Source: Lunularia cruciata (lineage: Eukaryota > Streptophyta > Marchantiopsida > Lunulariales > Lunulariaceae). From it: a DNA stretch of 64,000 nucleotides. The notes under the pieces were generated by a model. That model did not search any database, had not been told where the DNA came from, and was given only the letters and a program-made list of their open reading frames with translations. The stretch covers positions 27,212,732 to 27,276,731 of the forward strand of contig OX419757.1 of the NCBI GenBank assembly GCA_948567375.1, read 5' to 3'. This document shows positions 1 through 12,632 of the stretch, one piece after another (the first letter of the stretch is position 1; each line of letters starts with the position of its first letter). The position numbers and the translations under genes are program-made.

Positions 1-342
1 GAGAGCTTATCATGTTAGGTGTCAGGGGGTACCACTCTCACTCTCATACTTTGTAGCATATTTTAGACATTGTGTGTCCATTGCTCTACAGAGTGCAGTG
101 GCTGGTGCAATCCATAGGAGAGCAATCATATTAGGTGATGTTTCTTCGGATGCTCCAGTTGTGTGTAGACCGTACTACTTGCATAGCTCGGACATCTTAG
201 GTGCGGTGTGGCAGATTTCTCATATAGACTCTATTGGGGCTTAGCCCCATGTTACCTTTTTTTGTCTCTCCCTTGTATGGCTTGATGGGGTCTTCCCATC
301 CTTCGTTTTTCCTACGCGGTCGCCTTTCATCCACTTTTGGAC
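1..342 (+). mobile_element. LINE 3' end (partial, enters from left edge)
   Basis: The first ~340 bases match the 3' end of the LINE at 20460-23308 base for base over long runs, including the last ~80 codons and the noncoding tail. The tail holds a short perfect hairpin, ttggggcttagcccca (235-250), right at the stop codon, and ends near a 'gcggtcgcctttc' motif. There is no poly(A) tract. The rest of the element lies outside the window. Confidence 0.8.
2..244 (+). pseudogene. C-terminus of LINE reverse transcriptase/nuclease ORF (partial)
   Basis: Frame 2 is open from the window edge to a TAG at 242-244, about 80 codons with no break. The same residues occur in the LINE at 20460-23308, where a frameshift interrupts them; here they read cleanly and end in DSIGA followed by the stop. 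In the longer copy this segment follows the nuclease-like C-terminal domain. The 5' part is not visible, so integrity of the whole ORF is unknown. It has no ATG because the start lies outside the window. Confidence 0.7.
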
Positions 343-1461
343 TTTCAAAAGAATAGTATTTATCCATGATTGGGTTTGAATATCTGCAATTTTAGAAAAT
401 TTTCATATTAAAAGTCGAAACCTATTGGATTTCAAATAAAAATATTTATATTTAATATAAATAAAAGAGTAAAGTATTAGAGTTATTAAAGTTATAACTT
501 GTCTTTAATACATGTGTACCCGGCATCTAACGTATTGATAAGAATGCAATTTATTGTAAAGAGCAGTAATATTCATGGTACTGTACAGTGTATTTATCGG
601 GTATTGCATTTCTCGAGAGCTAAGAGTGAAACGTGTGTCCGGCTGTAAGATTCACACCATGGCGGACAAGACTCCTTAGGGATGTTGTTGCCCTGCATAC
701 TGAGTTACGTCGAGCCGTCTATCTGTATTGCCGATAGTTACGTCATCGAGATCGGCTCGCGACAAACTGGCCTGGAACGACGAGTAATTTCGGGATACGC
801 TCACCGCAATAGAAGTGGTTAGGCTAGTAATTCTCTCTGAAAATCTACCACAGCGTTATTTTGGCTAAACGCAAAATGCCCAGAAGTGCAACCTGTAGGC
901 CGGACTGCTTGCATTCATGGAGAGTGGTTTGTACCTTAAATAGAATAGTGTGAATTTTCTCCTTCAAAGTATGAAAGACATAGTTAGGAGCTGTGAATGC
1001 TCGAATATTAGGAGTTGGAAACCGAGTAGATTACAACATGGCTACAATACAAGAAACAATAGGGGCTTCCAAAACTCTCTTGTAAGCTTCCGTAAATTAT
1101 TTTACGGGAGGTCAAACCCTAATCTTGTGAATGGTTACGGGGTGTATTTAAGAGAATTCATAGTTTTTTGAGAAATGCTCTCGTAGCTTTTAGAAATGTT
1201 AAGATAATTGAAATTGTGCCTTGTAAATATTTCCGGTTAGGGGTGGTCCATTCACTTTATCTGTCAAAAATATAACCCGACAAGAAACTATCTTAAACCC
1301 TAAAATTTTTATGGGCGGTTTTATACTTGACTTTTCTTGGGATCCATAGACAGAATTACGGAATGCACAATTCCCGTCAAATTCATTTTTTTGACCCGTA
1401 ATGGACGTGTTGTTGTCTTGTCTTGTATGTCCAGATGATGTAATCAAGAGCCAATATCATT
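343..1461. other. No recognised gene; CpG-retaining stretch
   Basis: I see no gene. Bases ~600-930 keep many CpG dinucleotides, unlike most of the window, so this may be low-copy or weakly methylated DNA. The short open frames here resemble no family I know. Confidence 0.5.
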
Positions 1462-1481
1462 AGTAAAACCTCCCAATAGTG
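1462..1481 (+). repeat. Left terminal inverted repeat of pogo-like element
   Basis: AGTAAAACCTCCCAATAGTG; the reverse complement of 3916-3935 differs only at one base (T versus G at position 10). Confidence 0.75.
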
Positions 1482-1834
1482 CAAACCTCATATGAGTAAC
1501 ATGCTCTGATTAGTGACCAAGAACCTAAAACAATTAGTCTAGAACCAGTAAATATGCCCAATAATAACAGTATGTCACACTTGAGCCATAGTGACATGAT
1601 GGTGCCAATAGTGACAGTTTTATAGTGTAAATATGGGGGTAACATCCTATCTGTATTTCAAAAGTGCTATTATGGGTTGTGTGAAAGTGGAATGTGGCAT
1701 ACAGATCAATGTGGAATCTATATTAAACTTCAAATTCCAATAGTTCTCTCCATTGACCAAGGTTATTCTTGTTGGACTGAGCTAAAATACATCGATACTG
1801 CGAATTGTTTCAGTAGCCTATTTTTCTCAACTTT

Positions 1835-3524
1835 CTATTGATGAATCAAGGGACTAATGAGCTTTTTGAAGGTTTGAAAGCAAGTTGCTTTGAAATTTTG
1901 ACAATAACAATGATTTGAGAGAGATAAGTTGATTAAATTTGTGATGGCCTGATTTACGTGCTCAACGCTTATCAAAGGTGGGATCTCTTCAATGTCATTG
2001 TCATCAATATTTATGGAATTTTGCATCAGGTTTTCCTATTCAAGAACAGACTAGACAATGTTATCATGGTCAACCTCGTTGTCACTTGTAGCATCAACCG
2101 CATCCATTTCAATGAATTCTTCATCAATTGGTTCAAAATTTTTGTCATCAAGACCCAATGATGCCAAGAAAGATTCCTTCAATTAAATTTCTCTTACCAC
2201 TAAATCATTGACAGATTGATTAGAGGTAGGAGCAGAACTACAGATATGCTAATTGGCAATGACATTTGTAATGATAGGGAGATAATTTGCTTTGACAAAA
2301 CATTGTCAAATAGTGTTCTCTTTGATATCGTCTGATGCTGATTTGACCCAACTAAGCATGTTGTGCAAGTGCATATGGTCGTTGATCAGAAATTGAGAAG
2401 CGTTTGCATGGGTTTGCCAGATTTCATACTCAAAAAGAAGATGGTTTAGTTGGTTATTGTGAAAGTGCACTTTTGAAAGAGTGAATGACACCTTGATCAA
2501 GAAGTTGACAATCGCTGGTAGCATTGGGTGGGGAAAAATGATGTGTAGGTTCTGATACTTGAAGAGCATTTCTTGTGAGCCCGTTTGATCAAAAAATTTA
2601 GCCGCATAGACATATGATGAATAGTTATCCTAGAGAATATAGAAGATGTTGCGTTGCTTGGCAATTTTGTTGTATATGTGCAGCAAGCGCATATACAAGG
2701 ACGTGTCTTGCCAAGCTTTGGCTTGGTGGTCGTAAATAATACCAAACACCTTACTTATATTGGGAATATTATTCAAAACATGTGGACATGCACTCTTTGC
2801 AATAACTTGAGTGCAAAACTTCTTGCCTAAAGCGCTAACTCCAAGAGTCACTATGATTTGTTCTTTGTTGCACTTGACACCATGACCATCTATATTGATT
2901 GTGCAGAATGATCTTGATGATGCGGTGTGATGTTGTAGAGATAACTCATCGATGTTGATAATGCATTCAAGAGTGACATCATTCAACATTTTTGTGATTT
3001 TGATGCAAATGTTTCTTGACCTGCATCGGATTGAGGCTATTGTGTTCTCCATACTTCTTCTTGCTAGTTGTCGAGACACTATTCAAATACTTCTTGAGCC
3101 ATCCGTTCAAGGTAACAAATGCGTGTAGAGTAACTACATTTGATGGTTTTAAACATTTAGTGAAGTCTTGCAAGATCTTGTCTCTGAAAAATAAAGCATT
3201 GTTCTTGAGCACCTCACCAATCACATTCAACGTGCATCCATCTCAACATGCATATGCCATTGATGCACTATGTTAGTAAGAAGTTTCACTCAAGTTGATA
3301 TCAAAACTTTTCTTGATATGAACTCAAATACCCAATTTGATTCGAATCAGATGCCACCTGCTTAATAAGTTCCCTCTCTTTCCAGATTTGGTTACGGTCG
3401 GACATGCCACTACAAAATGGGATGCTGCTTGTTCACGGGTGGCCCTAGATTGATTGACAAAATTGATAACCTCCAACTTTGTCATCACGTCCAAACGCCT
3501 ATGCTTCTTGACATTAGCCCACAT
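1835..3524 (-). pseudogene. CENP-B/pogo-type DDE_1 transposase, decayed
   Basis: The product would bind the element ends and catalyse cut-and-paste transposition in the nucleus. Read from 3524 leftwards, the N-terminus (3524-3324) is a psq/CENP-B-type helix-turn-helix with basic residues. The next segment (3230-2979) carries the Tc5/CENP-B second HTH with the hallmark 'NGWLKKY'. The DDE_1 core follows at 3079-2630, with 'INIDEL' (first Asp), 'NKEQIIVTLGVSALG' and 'DNYSS' (second Asp), preceded by an in-frame stop. The third acidic residue lies in 'LLDQGVIHSFK' (codons ~2493-2504) in a shifted frame. The acidic C-terminus runs to 1835. At least three frame changes and several stops make it non-functional. 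The family call rests on the spacing of three independent motifs. Confidence 0.8.
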
Positions 3525-3857
3525 GTGTGTAGATCATGAATCAAATACAGCAATACAGTCTGTAGCCCCAACACCAATCACCATGCAATCGAAAGGAAAA
3601 ATAGCGAGAGTGGGAAAAAGGTGTGATCGGGCACCCCAAGCTGTAGAATGTTCAAGAACGTCAAGACTCAAGCGGGAAAGAGGCTGTGCATGCGTGTAGA
3701 TAATTGAGTACAGCAATATATTCTGTAACCCCAACACCAATCACATTGCGGTCAAAAAGAAAAATAGAGAGAATGGGAAAATGGTGTATAGGTTGGCACC
3801 CTAGTTGCAGAATGTTCAAGAATGTCAAAACTCAAACAGGAAAGAGGCTGCGTACTT
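3524..3857. repeat. 167-bp tandem duplication upstream of transposase start
   Basis: Two diverged units, 3524-3690 and 3691-3857, share long blocks such as 'ccccaacaccaatcac' and 'gaatgttcaaga'. The first unit abuts the transposase ATG (on the minus strand at 3522-3524), so the duplication spans its likely promoter or 5' UTR. Confidence 0.75.
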
Positions 3858-3882
3858 TCCTCCTGTTAGTGATAACCTCTTG

Positions 3883-3921
3883 ATAGTGACATACATTGCC
3901 GGTACAAATGTATGTCACTAT
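3883..3921. repeat. 15-bp perfect hairpin overlapping right TIR
   Basis: Arms 3883-3897 and 3907-3921 are perfect reverse complements around a 9-base loop. The right arm overlaps the first bases of the right terminal inverted repeat. Confidence 0.8.
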
Positions 3922-3935
3922 TGGGCGGTTTTACT
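3916..3935 (-). repeat. Right terminal inverted repeat of pogo-like element
   Basis: Reverse complement of 1462-1481 with one mismatch; it closes the transposon on the right. Confidence 0.75.
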
Positions 3936-4082
3936 CTGTACATATATTTCAAACGTTGTTTACCTTTATTACTCCTTGCTTTCCTCGAACAAAAGTTGCA
4001 GACATCTTAAGGGATACCAGTAATTGAAACTGGCAGCAGGTGTTTGTCTTACACAAAATACATATCACTAAGTAAGAAGGAA

Positions 4083-4180
4083 AAGCGACCGCGTAGGAAA
4101 AACGGAGGATGGGAAGACCCCCTCAAGCCGTACAAGGGAGAGAAAAACAAGTAACATAGGGCTAAGCCCCAATAGAGTGA
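4083..4180 (-). mobile_element. LINE 3' tail fragment (inverted)
   Basis: This is the reverse complement of the LINE tail seen at ~240-342 and ~23220-23308, including the 'gcttagcccc' hairpin half and the 'cggcttgatggggtcttccc' block. Only the last ~100 bases are present, as expected of a severely 5'-truncated copy. Confidence 0.8.
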
Positions 4181-4205
4181 GAGGGAATGCGTAATCCCTC
4201 TCACT
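4176..4205. repeat. 11-bp hairpin at end of LINE fragment
   Basis: Arms 4176-4186 and 4195-4205 (agtgagaggga / tccctctcact) are perfect complements around an 8-base loop. Confidence 0.7.
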
Positions 4206-4946
4206 ACGTAAGAAGGATTATCTCTAATGGAAAAGGGATTATCTCTAATTGGTGTTAAACTAGCCGTATCTGTTGACCGGTAAATACAAGTTGTACAAAA
4301 TGGGGTTCATCTCATCAGTCGCTGGCCGAGTTTCGTACGTTCAATTCAGACGTGTCGCAGACTTTCATCCGTTTCCTCAACCCTCCTCACCGTCGAGGAA
4401 ACGTCTGCATCCATTCATTGTACTCGAAGATCTCCAGTACGCGACGACAGGATGGAGCAATGGCCGGAAACGTTCAGGTTTGTCATCTACTAGTAATACA
4501 CGAGAGTAGTGGAGTGGGAATTCGCCATGAACTGTTGGATTCTTGGCGTCCCACAATGTAACGGAGACCGCGTGCGAACAACATGTGGTACTGCACACTC
4601 ACACATGTGCCTACACTATTGCAGTACTGTAGTACGTGTCAGGGCAGTTTGACATGGATGACTCCAGTTCGATTATATGTTGAGTGGCGTTTCTTCTAGT
4701 CCATGTTTCTTTATTTAGTTTTCGCGTGGGGGAACACTAGCGATATAAGTAGATGAGAGCAGAAGTCATTGGAGGAACGAGTGATATAAAACTCATTAAA
4801 TCCGAATGAACGGAACCAAGATACGTTCCAGGTGATGATGAACTATATATATATATATGCAACGAGTAATAAAGTGTTGGGAGAGATTGTTTCAACTCGT
4901 GGAATCACATTATGATTGTTGTCTTTTGATTATCATGAGCTATTGT
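4206..4946. other. No recognised gene; CpG-retaining stretch
   Basis: Bases ~4270-4640 are rich in CpG compared with the surrounding repeats. Two short open frames overlap here, but neither resembles a known family. A short TA run lies near 4845. Confidence 0.5.
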
Positions 4947-4993
4947 GAGAGGTTCTTCGGGCTATGTTTCTAACATAGCCCGAAGAACCTCTC
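4947..4993. repeat. Perfect 22-bp snap-back palindrome, TCT loop
   Basis: Arms 4947-4968 and 4972-4993 are perfect reverse complements separated only by TCT. Confidence 0.95.
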
Positions 4994-4995
4994 TC

Positions 4996-5030
4996 GTTGT
5001 TTCCTAGTGTTTCTAACACTAGGAAACAAC
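4996..5030. repeat. Perfect 16-bp snap-back palindrome, TCT loop
   Basis: Arms 4996-5011 and 5015-5030 are perfect reverse complements separated by TCT. It begins two bases after the preceding palindrome and shares its gttTCTaac centre. Confidence 0.95.
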
Positions 5031-7860
5031 GTGTATTCGATCATACCTCTTCAATCGAGAAATGTAAAATAATATGTGCAATTGACCACCAATAAGAAAA
5101 TAAACTGTAGTCTGGAGACATGTAAGAACACTGCAGATCGAAAGTCAATTATGAACCATGAAGCAATCAAAGAGTAAATGAAAAATAATAGAGAGAAAAA
5201 TAGTTGAGGAAGGGAGGAGTGGAGTAATGTGAGAATGGAGTAGATGGTGTTTTCTCATAAACATATTGAAATGTAACATGAGGACAGGGTTGAGTAGGGA
5301 GTTCAAATAGAAAAATGACGGGTTCTCTACGGAACCCTATGGCAGCCATAAAGAGTGTCCCTAAATGAAGATGGGGTGTGCAAGGAATTTGAATTTTGTT
5401 CCTCTCATCGATTTCCTCACTAAATTGAAAAGGAGTCAAGAAAGGTGAGCCACGATTAGATTAGGACAGAAAATTGAAGATGTGTCACTAAATGAAAATA
5501 GGGTGTGCAATGAATGTGAATTTGGTTCCTCTCACCAATTTCCTCACTAAATTGAAATTGAAGATGAATGCAAAAGGCGATCTCAACCTTGAACACGATT
5601 GCAACTGACAAGGAAATATTTGGCATGTGAGGCGTTGACTATCAACAAAATGCAGTAATGTCACACCAGCTTTGATGAAATTATACAAAATTGATCAAAA
5701 CTATAGAATCAAGGAGGATGGAGACAGATCAAAGCACAACTCCACATGGAGAAATCAGGATAGTAGTGCTCCGACAACCCCATTCAAGAGCTCCTCTTGA
5801 AGTTTGTTGCTTGTTCCTCTTCAATTCCAAGACATTCTCAACCTTGTATCAATCAAATTCACTTCTACAAGGCTACGTGGGTTCCCAAGTTACTTGTATC
5901 GAGTACTAGAGGATGTTTAGAATAATATATTATCATAATTTGCAATTATTGGAATATTCAGATAATCCTAAACAGTTTGAACATATTATGGTGGATGTGC
6001 TAAGAAAATTGTGTAGAAGAGTACAACTTTCAGTCACATGATCACTTATATGGTGAAATTTGGCAAAGGATTTCCAAAGGTTATGAATGGCAAGACGTAA
6101 TACAAAAAGTGAGCAAGGTGTATGAATTCCTACAAAGCTATTCATGATTTAAAAGCGAATTCAACAAGAGAGGGTTTGACCAAAAGTGAACTGAAACAAG
6201 GATAGAGAATTGTCAATGATAAATTGGATTACAAATTTATGTATTTTTGGATGATGGATGAAATTTTTAGGAGCAAGGTAAACATCCACCCCTTGTTATG
6301 GTAAGTCTGGGTGCACGAAAGCCTTGGAAAGATAGTGTAGATCTCTACTAAGATGATGAGATTGAAATAGTCCCTAGTGATAAGGATGAAATGAATGTGG
6401 ACTAAACTCCTCTATCATAAAGAATTTCATTTCTAGGTATAGTTCCCAATACCCAAGACCCTTACTCCATATGTTCTATGTTTTTGCATGTGGCACCATA
6501 ACACATTCATAAGTCCAAACACATCCCTAAGTCAGATCTACACAAGGTGAACAATAGACCATATTCTTTTGTTACATGTCGATCAAATTCGGAACATTTT
6601 CCTCCTACACAAGCCACAAGTACAAAGGAGGAATTGGGGTAGGATAAGGTTCTAGAATTTGTGGAGGAAAGGGAAGTCCCAAAGAAAGAAGATGGTGATG
6701 GTGAATGAAAGCATGAATCAAGGAAAAGGAAAAGGAAAAGGAAAAGGAAAAAGCGTGTGAGAGTGACACCTTCTTCTACCTTGGCTTCCTTTACGCAAGA
6801 TCTTTCCAATCAATCCAGATTGAGGTTTGAGTCAATGGAAGCAAAAGAAAGATGCAGATTGGAAAACTAGAAGCTCAAAAAATAGCCAAGATCAAGAAGA
6901 TGCAAGTGAAAGTAAAGTTAAGAAAGAAGCCCATGTGCAAGAAGATGAGATCCAAAGTAAGGAAACTCCAAATAAAAGAGAGATATGTGTAGTCAAGGTA
7001 CTTCTGCTCAATGATATTGGAATTGGCTAGGTTAGGGAAAGCACCCAAAGAGATCAATTTATAATGAGTACTCTCAATTGAATAGATAGCACCTCTCTAG
7101 TTGATGCTTATGTTGTAGGGGTTATAGTTACATAACAAATTGCGAATTCCAATTCCAAGTCTAGATTACCCTAGTGATTACATTTACTTGGATTCAACAT
7201 AGTAGCAAAGGAGACAAAGATATAAAGGTTTTCTACAAAATGTATTTACATATTGCTTGAATTTGACACACTACCCACAACATTAGTAGAGTATTATTAC
7301 AAGGAGATTGTGGATAGACATGAGAGTATTACCTAGCAGAATGTGGATAGCCAAGTATTATAGAATGTGGACTAAGTGTCCTCCAAAGACTATATATAAA
7401 ATGTGTTTCAAAATTTTTTCTACATGGATGTTTGTTTGTGAGTGTTTCTATATTAATTTTAGAGGGGAAATGCTTTAGTAAATGATCATGGTTAGATCAT
7501 TTGATTACCTAGTTTATAAAAAGATGGCCTTGTTTAATAAAGTTGTGCAATCTAGAGTTGAGTTATAAATCATTGGTTCACCTATCATTCATAAGCAAAG
7601 TTGAGTAGTAGTTGGTTCTATGAAGAGTCGATTGATAAAATCAAGTTGGGCAGTAAATTTTACTAATTTTATAGATTAGAGTTCTTACTAATTTACCATT
7701 AGTCAAGAGTCTTTTCTTGATTTAATGAGACTAATGGATTAGAGCTATGTTACAAGGTTATAACCTTCTGCTTATGATAAGACTCATGGTACAGGGTCAA
7801 AAATGTTACAAGGTAATGTGTAATGTAATGAATTTGATTAAACTTAGCTTTGGTCTATTT
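5031..7860. other. Unrecognised decayed repeat sequence
   Basis: No gene could be supported. A diverged ~127-bp tandem duplication lies at 5355-5560 (shared 'aaatttcctcactaaattga'-type blocks). An (AAAAGG)n microsatellite lies at 6718-6752. The plus-strand stretch 6827-7030 encodes a charged Lys/Glu-rich peptide of 67 residues that I cannot assign; it may be a remnant of an element gag. Confidence 0.4.
6718..6752. repeat. (AAAAGG)n microsatellite
   Basis: About five perfect hexamer units in a row. Confidence 0.9.
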
Positions 7861-10800
7861 AGAAATGGAGGGTTTAGGTGGGGTGCAGTTGGTGAGATTG
7901 CCCACAAAAATGAGGGTTGATGAGGGGCATTGGCAAGACACCTAATAGAAATAGGACTGATTATGGTTAGGAATTGTTGGCAGACCCAAATAATTTGGAT
8001 GAGGGATTTCTCACAAGATTTCCCGCAAAAATGGGGCTGGTTTATGGTTGGGGATCATTGGCAAACCCAAAGGGTTTGGGTGGGAGACAGCTAGCAGAAC
8101 ATTTTGGTTTGGATGGAGATCCGCTTTGGAGATTGCTGGCAGTTGGTTGCAAGAGAGGGATGGTTTAGACCCCATTGTTGTTATTCAAGCTTTCAGTATG
8201 AGGAGAAGGAGTTAGTAAGTGACACAGCATGACTTGTGTTTATAAACTTTGGATGAATTGTGCGCATGACTTCCACTATTTAGATACATAGATATACCTC
8301 TAACTCCATTGCATATTATTTTCATATACACATCTCTCGAATATATCATATACAACTCAAGACTTATGGATATAAAACATAGATATGTCCAAGGACATTA
8401 TGTGTGCTCAATGATGCAAATTGTAGACATATAAATGGTAAGATATACATGTAGCACTCAAAAACATTGGGTAAGTGATATCCTTCATCCATGTATCCTT
8501 TGGATCACTATCAAGAGGTATCTTCCATCCAGGTGTCCGCAAGCTCACTATCAGGTGGAAGGCACTCTAGTCTAATCCGCTCTAGCGTAGAGTCAAATTG
8601 CACAATAATGGATCTCCTAATCAACACTAGACTATATCTCCACATGAGATCCTAATCCTTGTTATGCATGGGAGGGTCCTAAAATGCAGTGGCTAAATCC
8701 TCAAAAACTCTAACTATAATCCTAAAGGCAACTAGAAGTCAATTCCCAATGAGGAACTCAATGGTTGAAACATAAGCTACTTCAATAAATCTATCTAATG
8801 ATGCTAGGAGGAGCTCCAATGATGAAGTATATAAAACACTAGATAGTAGAAGAGAGGATGTATAGCACCATGGAGATGGATCCAACAATAGGGAAGGAAT
8901 GTACTATCAGCTATCAATATATCTTGGAGACATAAGCATAAAGCAATAAATGCATTATAAGGTCTATGCAAGAAACCTCTCTAGTTGTCACAATATCCAT
9001 CCTCTCTATCAAGTATTGTCATTAGTTGGGCACCTATGTGTACTCCCTCTAGCAATAAACCCTTATGCCACGCAAAGCAAAGGAGATGCTCTTTCTCTCC
9101 TTGGGTGCTATTAGTCCAAATCATAACCTCAAAATGTGTCATACAATGCTCCATGAACTCTCTAAATTTAGGTTATGGAACATATCTACCTAGTGGAAGC
9201 TTGGTGATATATTCATCCATGCCATGGCACTACATTACACCACTAGAAAAAGTAGCATGTTACTATCTCACATAATATCCATTAAGCAAACAACATCTAA
9301 AATTAAGATTTTCCTTTGCCTCTCATGTGCATAAACTATGCATGGAATGAAAGCTCTAGACAAGGTCATCCTCTCTCTCAACATCCTAAGTCTAGAGAGA
9401 TCACAAAAGAGCATCATTTTCCTCTCCTCGTACCACTATATCTCCTTAGTTGCATGTCCAAAAGGGGTTGAGTGCCAAATTATAAGAAATACAAGGTCTC
9501 CATGGCACAATCTTGAAATTGGAAATGATCACACGAGGCTCTTCCATAGGCCCTCCATGGAGATGGGGTTCAATTTGGGTCTCACAAGTAGTTGTATGGG
9601 GATCTTCTTTAGGCTGACCCTCACTCTCTCTAGTAAGAGACACTAATATCTTAATATGTGTACCATAAGAAATAATCTTTCCATAGTCAGTTTGAGTCTA
9701 CATCCCTACTTGAACCTTCATACCAATTGACTCATAAGATTTTGGTACTCCTCTAACAATCCCATTGTAATTAACAACTCTCTCTTGTAAAACTCCTCAT
9801 CATATTGGTACTTGAGAGCCATAAGATATCTTTGGCTCATAACTCCACATGCTCACCTAGAGATGTATTCTCCCTCTCCTTTATAACCTACTCTCTCTGC
9901 CCCATGTCTCTCTCCCTCTCAAGGAACATGCACTCACTCTCCACTTAGTCATGTTCCCTTGTAATGGCCTCATCCTCCCCAAGTGCTAATTGTAGAGTAT
10001 TCACGAGAGCAAAAGAAGGTCTCATATGCTCCATGCCTAACCTAAAAATAGGTAATCTAACTATCTCCTCACCTACACTCACAACTTCTCTCTAAATCAC
10101 CAGCCCTAGAGAAGTGTCCTTGTTGCAAACATGAGGGGTAGTGTATTTTGCAAGGAGTGTTAGAGGAGGGTCATAGAGAGTGGAAGGAAAGGAGAATCTT
10201 CCATGAGAGTGTGGTGTATAATAACATAGTAGGTAAGGAGTGCCGGAGGAGGGTGGAGGAGTATCTATTGTGAGAGTGTGATCTATAACAACACTATGGG
10301 TAAAGGTTACAAGAGGGTCTCCTAGAGAGGGAATACTCCCCTATAATACCAAGTTATGAGTGGGGAACTGGAGTATCATCTAGAGAATCACCTATAGGGA
10401 GGGTGCCATATACAACATCAGAAATATAAATATGACCTATGTACAATGAACATCCATGGAAGCACACAAATGGGTTACAACTTAATACAACATGACTATC
10501 ATTTTACAAGAGAATTACTAATGGTATGCTTCAACATAGAGAAGGCTTGATCAATAATTCCATCACACTTTATTAAGTGTTTGAGATATAACACATCATA
10601 GAAAACTGAAGATTTCCATTGTATTCTCTATGTCTACTCTCCTTCACTCTCCTCCTTGTCTCCTCCAAAGCTCCTTGTTCCACCCAAGGAGAGTACCATA
10701 GTAATCCTTATCCTTGCCTATGAAGCCACTCTCCAAGAAAACATGGGTAAGGAACTGTCCAACAAATGACTACTTGAAGCATCTATTGTCTAAGCACCTG

Positions 10801-12522
10801 ATCTGCTTCCAAAGGAATTCAATGCAACCTCAATGGCTATCATTATCAATTCCATCCAATCATAGTCCACCTCCATCCTCTCCACCACATTCTTCACATT
10901 CAAGGCAGATATCCATGTACAGCCTTGGGATACCAAGCTGGTGCAAATACAAAACTAAACATTTGGAAAAATGACCTCCAAGCTCGACACATACATTGTC
11001 TTGCCAAGTATCTTTTTGCTGTTAGGTCCCTCACTGGAAACTAGTTTGTACCCATGAGTAAGGCATTGTCCCTCCTTTGTCCACCACTACCCATTGGCAA
11101 AGCAAAAGCATCTCTGATTGGGCCAAGAGCCAGAGTGTAAGGTCTCTCATACACTAGACCGATATCTGTGCTCCCATCCCATGATCTCACAAACTCGGTA
11201 CATACAAGAATTTGCACAAAGAAACACACAACTCATAAGCATATAAGGGACAACTCCGAAACACATAAGGGAAACCTAGATAAAAAATAAGTATAATTAA
11301 TTATAAGAAATAGAAACAGTAAAAAATAAATCATAACATTGGTAAAATAAATTAAATCAAAAGAAACTAGTCAAGAAGTGAGGGGGGGGGGGGATTTCTT
11401 GCAATGATAGGGTCATCAAGGGATGTGTGAAGGACTACTTGCAATGCATGGGCAAACCAAGGGGATTGTTTGCAGCACTTGGGACACTTGGAGATTGCCC
11501 ATGGGCCAGGAGGTGGGGAAGGGATTGGCCCCAAGTAGGGGGTGGGCACAAGATCATTGGCAAGATGGGAGCCAAGAGCAAGATTTCACACAACACACAG
11601 TAGCGGCCGAGAATAATTCGTGACCAAAGGGTTTGAGACAAGTGGTGGATGGGGGGTTGGTTGCAAACCCTAACCCCTATTTTGGGCAGAAAGATCAGGA
11701 GCGGTCCCAGTTAGAACTATGGGGAGAATTTTGGGAGGATAAAAAAAAACAAAATTCAAACACAAATTACAAAGAACACCTATATTTAGGCATGGAGAAG
11801 TGAATGTTATGCAATTTTTTACCCCAAGTGAATTGAAATCTCTCTCCTTGATGTTTTCAATAGATTTTTGAATCTGCTCCTTGTCTAACCATGCACACTT
11901 GATATAAGTCATATGTTGAAATTGGATCAAAAATACAAAATTCAAACATAAATTACAAAGAACACTTACATTTGGGCATGGAAAAGTGAATTCCATGCAG
12001 ATTTTTAACCCAAGTGGATTAAAATCTCTCTTTGATGTCTTCAATGGATTTTTGAATCTACTACTTGTCTAACCATGCACACTTGATATAAGTCATATGA
12101 TCCTCCTTTGCATGGAACTATATTAACCATTCTCTCTCTTTGAACTCCTCCATGTTGGGCACATCCCACAACTTTTTTGTATTCATTCATTGCTACCATG
12201 GGAACGACTATTGGTCAATGACCTTTTTGATACCTTCCTTCCCCTTCCATTTTTGTATATGTCAATCAATGACATTTTGATGCCTTCCTTCCCTTTCACT
12301 TTTTCCTCTATCTGTTTCACTCTCAACTCTCTCACTCAGCTAAATCCCTTCACCTTCTCTCATCCTTTCTCTCTTTCTCTTGCTTTTTGTCCCTTGTCTA
12401 CCCCCCTTCAAATTTCCCTTGTTTCTCCCCCTTTGAATGTCCCTCATTTCTCCTCCTTCTATGTCTATTTTGACCTTCCTTTGACTTCCTTTGACTTTCT
12501 TTCTTTCTTTGTAAAACATTAG
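7861..12522. other. Unrecognised sequence with decayed coding traces
   Basis: No gene could be supported. The minus strand at ~9990-9450 translates, through stops, into a charged coiled-coil-like peptide, possibly an old element gag. A 12-G run lies at 11382-11393. A diverged 186-bp tandem duplication lies at 11749-12120. The pyrimidine-rich stretch 12190-12522 is low in complexity; its end (12400-12525) resembles 16270-16385, which flanks the other side of the family A insertion. Confidence 0.4.
11749..12120. repeat. 186-bp tandem duplication
   Basis: Units start at 11749 and 11935 and share blocks such as 'aaattacaaagaacac' and 'ccatgcacacttgatataag'. Identity is clearly below 90 percent, so the event is not recent. 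Confidence 0.8.
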
Positions 12523-12529
12523 CCACTAT

Positions 12530-12632
12530 TGTGTGTGTATACATCACTACGCAACATACATTGCTATCAACATCACACACTTTAGAAGCACAACTCACAC
12601 ATAAGTCAGATATGGACTCTAAAGTGCCACAA
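12530..12632 (-). repeat. Family A terminal repeat B2 (copy 3)
   Basis: Matches 37425-37528 and 37979-38084 over ~103 bp, ending in the shared 'ctaaagtgccacaa'. Confidence 0.8.

Larger units (their letters stand above)
1462..3935 (-). mobile_element. pogo/Tigger-like (CENP-B/DDE_1) DNA transposon, inactive
   Basis: A 2474-bp element is bounded by terminal inverted repeats of 20 bp at 1462-1481 and 3916-3935 that agree at 19 of 20 positions. It contains one decayed transposase on the minus strand with CENP-B-type helix-turn-helix and DDE_1 motifs. pogo-type elements normally insert at TA; the flanks here do not show a clean TA duplication, so the exact boundary may be off by a base or two. 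A 167-bp tandem duplication lies between the transposase start and the right end. Confidence 0.75.

Noticed and set aside
12190..12522. 110-codon open frame
   Set aside because: Pyrimidine-rich low-complexity sequence giving a Phe/Ser/Pro/Leu string, with internal duplication.
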